Below are positions 60,901 to 64,000 of a stretch of DNA of 64,000 nt, piece after piece. This DNA comes from Cadophora sp. MPI-SDFR-AT-0126. Its lineage: Eukaryota > Ascomycota > Leotiomycetes > Helotiales > Ploettnerulaceae. The notes below the pieces were generated by a model that was given only the letters and a program-made list of their open reading frames with translations, was not told where the DNA came from and searched no databases. A program made the position numbers and the translations under genes. The DNA lies in NCBI GenBank assembly GCA_020747065.1, contig JAGMVK010000011.1, positions 434,001 to 498,000 of the forward strand, in the 5' to 3' direction. Position 1 is the first letter of the stretch. Every line of letters begins with the position of its first letter.

Positions 60901-63580
60901 CTTCAATGGCAATGTCGTACGAGCCGCTCTTGAGAGACGCTTCGATTGCCTGGGAGAAGAGAACGGCGTTGAGCATATTATCCATCCAATATGATCCAAG
61001 TAGGGCTTCACGAGCATCCATAATCTCGCCCTCGTTGACACTGGAGTACCATGTACAGGCATCGTTAGGTCTTGGCAGGAGCTCAATGTTACAATCCTTG
61101 AGTGCTTCAAGGTACGGAGCTGAGCATGGTAGCATATGATGTGAATGGTATGCTGTATCCACCTTCAAAACTCTTGCAAAGATTTCTCTCCCCCCGAAGT
61201 AATCTTTCGCCTCTATGACAGCATCTTCATCTCCAGACAGGGTAACACTCGTAGACGAATTACTGGCTGCGACTACAATCCTGCCATTGAATTGCGGAAG
61301 TTTGCAGAATTCAAGGGCCTCAGCTCTCGATACGCCGACGGCAATCATGGCGCCTTTCCTTCCAGCGCCAGCAAGATTTGCGAAGAGTCCTCTGTAGTAC
61401 GCAATTTTGATAGCCGCGTCAGCGGAGATGTATCCCGCTGCATATGCTGCACCTATTTCTCCAGAAGAGTGGCCCACCACAGCAGAGAAGAAAATTCCAA
61501 TCGCACGAAGGTGGTCGACAAGGATGATCTGAATAGCTGTGCATAAGGGCTGCGAGATAATGGCTTCGGCTATGCGGGACGTCGCTGCCGGGGCAGACAG
61601 CTCAGCTTCCAGAGACCACTGAGGTCGGTGCTCTGCAGGAAGTGAGGCAAGCGACTGTTCTAGTCTTCTCAGTATTGCCTTTCCTACTGATGATTTCGAA
61701 ATTAAATCCCAGCCCATGGCTGCCCATTGTGCTCCTTGTCCCGTGAAGATCCCTAGAATTCGTTTCGGCTTCATACTAGGCCGTGAGGATACTGATTTCG
61801 AAGTCCCGTTCGCTCTATGCTGAAGCTCATCGTCCAATTTGGCTCGGAGTTCAGACGTACTTTGAGCAGTGAAGCATACTTTGTGCGTAAATACTGATCG
61901 TCGAGAGATGAGAGTCCACGCAAGAGCATTCAGATCCGTATCTAGACTATTGCTCAAAAATTGAGAGTAGTTGAAGAGCAAAGAAGTGAGAGACCGCTCT
62001 GAAGCTGCGGAAAACGCGAAGGGGAGTGCAACAGTCGATGATACAGAGGCATCTGAGGCAGGCAACTCGGGGGCATTTTCCAAAATCACGTGCGCATTTG
62101 TGCCTCCGAAGCCGAAACTGGACAGCATTAGATTGAAAGCAGGAAGGAGAAGAAGGGCGGCAATACCTGTTTACACTTGCTCTTCGAACTCCACTGCAAC
62201 TCTTGGGCCACTCGTGTGCTTTCGTTGGAACTTCAAGGTGGTGGATGAAGGGTTCCAAGTTCGGATTCAGTGTTTCAAAGTGAAGATTCGGTGGTATTAT
62301 CCCATTTTTGACCTATTTTTCGGGGAAAATATTGTTAGCTGGTTTGACCTGAAAGGATGAAAATCACAGAAGTTATTCTTTGAATTCTCCTTGTTGTAAT
62401 ATTAAATGCAATGATGAGGGCCGCGAGAAAAGTATTGTCGAGAAAGCAAACATACCGCAAGACAAGCTTCCAGCATCCCGGCAATACCAGCCGCTCCTTC
62501 CGAGTGACCAATGACAGTCTTTATACTTCCAACAAAAAGCTTTTCTTTGTCCAGATCCTCGGGTCGCCCAAAGAACGTGTTGTGTATTGCGGTCGCTTCA
62601 TTTAAGTCTCCGACCTTTGTGCCAGTGCCGTGTGCTTGGAAATATTGCGGCCTATCTTCCGAACGGTTCAAGTCAAGCCCAGCTTTGGCATACGTCTGGC
62701 GAATCAAGTTTACTTGGGCGACAGGATTCGGTACTGTGAGGCCTGTCGATCGACCACCCTGATTTACACTTGTCTCGCGTATAATACATTCAATGTGGTC
62801 GCCGTCAGCGATGGCATCACTTAGCCGTTTCAGCATGACTGCTGCTATGCCCTCTCCTCGAGCATATCCATCGCCACCAGCATCCCACATTCGAGAACGA
62901 CCATTAGGCGAAAGCATTTTTAGCTTACTTTCCGCAACAAACATCCGCGCGCTGAGAATGAGATTTGCACCTGCAGCCATTGCAATCCGACACTCGCCAT
63001 TCCTTAGTGTTTGGACAGCTTGATGGATCGCCACTAGACTGGAAGAACAAGCACTATCGATTGTCATTGATGGCCCGGTCCAGTCGAAGAAATAAGAAAT
63101 TCGATTTGAAAGGATGCTGCGGGCCGCCCCGGTGGCGCCGTAGGTCGGCAGGGTTTCCATGTCAGCGAATATGAGTCCAGAGTAATCATCGCACATCAGC
63201 CCTACGTAGACAGCTGTTGCCGTTCCTCGCATTTCCTCCATGGTGAGATTTGCAGCTTCCATTGCCTCAAATACCACTTCCAGAAGTTGTCGTTGTTGAG
63301 GATCCATGGACTCTGCTTCGGCGGTGGAGATATTGAAAAATTGGGAGTCGAATTGGCGAACATCTTCCGACAGGAAGTACGACTTTTGAACGTTAGAAGT
63401 GCCATGATGGAAGCCGTCCGGGTGATAGAAGCCATTGGCGTTGAATCTACTAGGTGGAATTGGAACAGAGAGCTCCTTAGGTTGAGTGAGGAGCTCCCAT
63501 AACTTCGCCGACGTGTTGGCTTGCCCAGGAAAACGGCACCCAGTACCGATTATAGCAATTGGCTCTTTGTGAGAGTCCAT
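54918..63580 (-). CDS. Highly reducing polyketide synthase KS-AT-DH-MT-pseudoKR-KR-ACP, no ER
   Basis: Seven exons, 62456-63580, 62167-62312, 59352-62117, 59085-59302, 56811-59037, 56072-56763 and 54918-56017, introns 47-143 bp, total 2,757 residues. [15 protein letters not shown] (Cys), [10 protein letters not shown] and [11 protein letters not shown] (His). [12 protein letters not shown] and GHSSGE, Ser about 641. [17 protein letters not shown] (His about 968) and LDSAIQT (Asp about 1147). [14 protein letters not shown] from about 1415. A structural pseudo-KR then leads straight to the KR ([12 protein letters not shown], Tyr about 2250 in [10 protein letters not shown]). [15 protein letters not shown], Ser about 2423. 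No enoyl reductase, thioesterase or condensation domain is present, so any ER or release step needs a partner. The last 290 residues are a Ser/Glu-rich disordered tail. All catalytic motifs are intact and all phases agree. Confidence 0.95.
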
Positions 63581-64000
63581 TGCTCATCAGAGAGCATTGG
63601 CTCCAAAGTTGCCAGCTCGCGAGAAAGATTGGGCTGTGCCCCAGGAGCAGATCTAACAGTTCCAACAAAAAAAGGACGATCGCGGGTAGCAGGAGATCAA
63701 GTAGGATGTAAAAATCTGCATATATGGAATTGTGTAAAGTAGAAGGAGCTTTCAGAAGTAGAAAGCAATACATAAAGGGTAGGATGTATGCAATGGCGGG
63801 ACTCGAGGGTAGAAAAAGTGGCAGAGCGGCTTTAAGCCAAAGCTCGAGTGCCTTCATCGAGATCTAGGTAGAGCTGGATACTGACCAGCGGCTAGATAAC
63901 AGACTCAGAGACATCTATCTCACCGAGGAGCGACTCCTACGAGTCTTTTCCTACTCTAAGGCCATTCTGGGATAACTGATTTAGCCTTTTCAGGGAGGAC
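63581..64000. other. PKS promoter region
   Basis: 420 bases to the window edge. A TATATG-like element lies near 63718-63724 on the minus strand, about 140 bp before the PKS start. No other gene is visible. Confidence 0.5.

Noticed and set aside
62118..62455. Apparent break in the PKS ketosynthase between ACLA and SFGFGG
   Set aside because: Two ordinary introns (62313-62455 and 62118-62166) with a 146-bp exon between them restore the complete KS.

Overview
The window is nuclear DNA of a filamentous ascomycete. Genes sit on both strands, each usually carrying one to six short introns (about 45-150 bp, GT-AG, with CTAAC/CTGAC-like branch points). The protein families are typical of Pezizomycotina: Zn2Cys6 regulator, HET domain, Medusa-type DUF7082, GH38 vacuolar mannosidase, NmrA-like protein and a highly reducing PKS. 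A leotiomycete-like fungus is my best guess from protein style, but I could not test this. I rebuilt exons by eye from splice motifs and reading-frame phase, so every multi-exon model below is a hand prediction.

Layout. 1-4.2 kb: the 5' part of a CBS/PB1 protein (minus) diverges from a Swi5/Ace2-type zinc-finger regulator (plus). 6.1-7.4 kb: broken HET-domain gene. 7.8-15.7 kb: an alpha-glucoside-type sugar transporter (minus) diverges from the alpha-mannosidase Ams1 (plus) across a 2.2-kb spacer with CreA-like sites. 16.3-17.4 kb: decayed sirtuin. 18.0-24.2 kb: an uptake and oxidation group made of an FMN-dependent NtaA/DszA-type monooxygenase and two anion:cation symporter (Dal5/Fen2-like) permeases. 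26.3-27.9 kb: a protein with an embedded ubiquitin fold. 28.7-29.2 kb: a truncated subtilisin fragment that ends at a dispersed repeat. 29.2-32.3 kb: a gene model joining a Medusa DUF7082 domain to a C2H2-like domain that I know from separate fungal proteins. 33.1-39.1 kb: three coiled-coil orphan genes on the same strand, two with a C-terminal membrane anchor. 40.0-41.6 kb: nitrate transporter with GATA sites and one NirA-type site upstream. 44.0-48.6 kb: a monocarboxylate-type permease divergent from a Zn2Cys6 regulator.

Right part (49.4-64 kb): an alpha/beta hydrolase, a small one-pass membrane protein, an NmrA-like protein and a 2,757-residue polyketide synthase (KS-AT-DH-MT-pseudoKR-KR-ACP, no ER). 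The PKS ends in an unusual tail of about 290 residues instead of a thioesterase or NRPS module. With the neighbouring permease and regulator this may be the left half of a secondary-metabolite cluster that continues past the right edge.

I found no CRISPR array, rRNA gene or convincing tRNA gene. Long non-coding stretches are AT-rich or pyrimidine-rich spacers, described one by one below.
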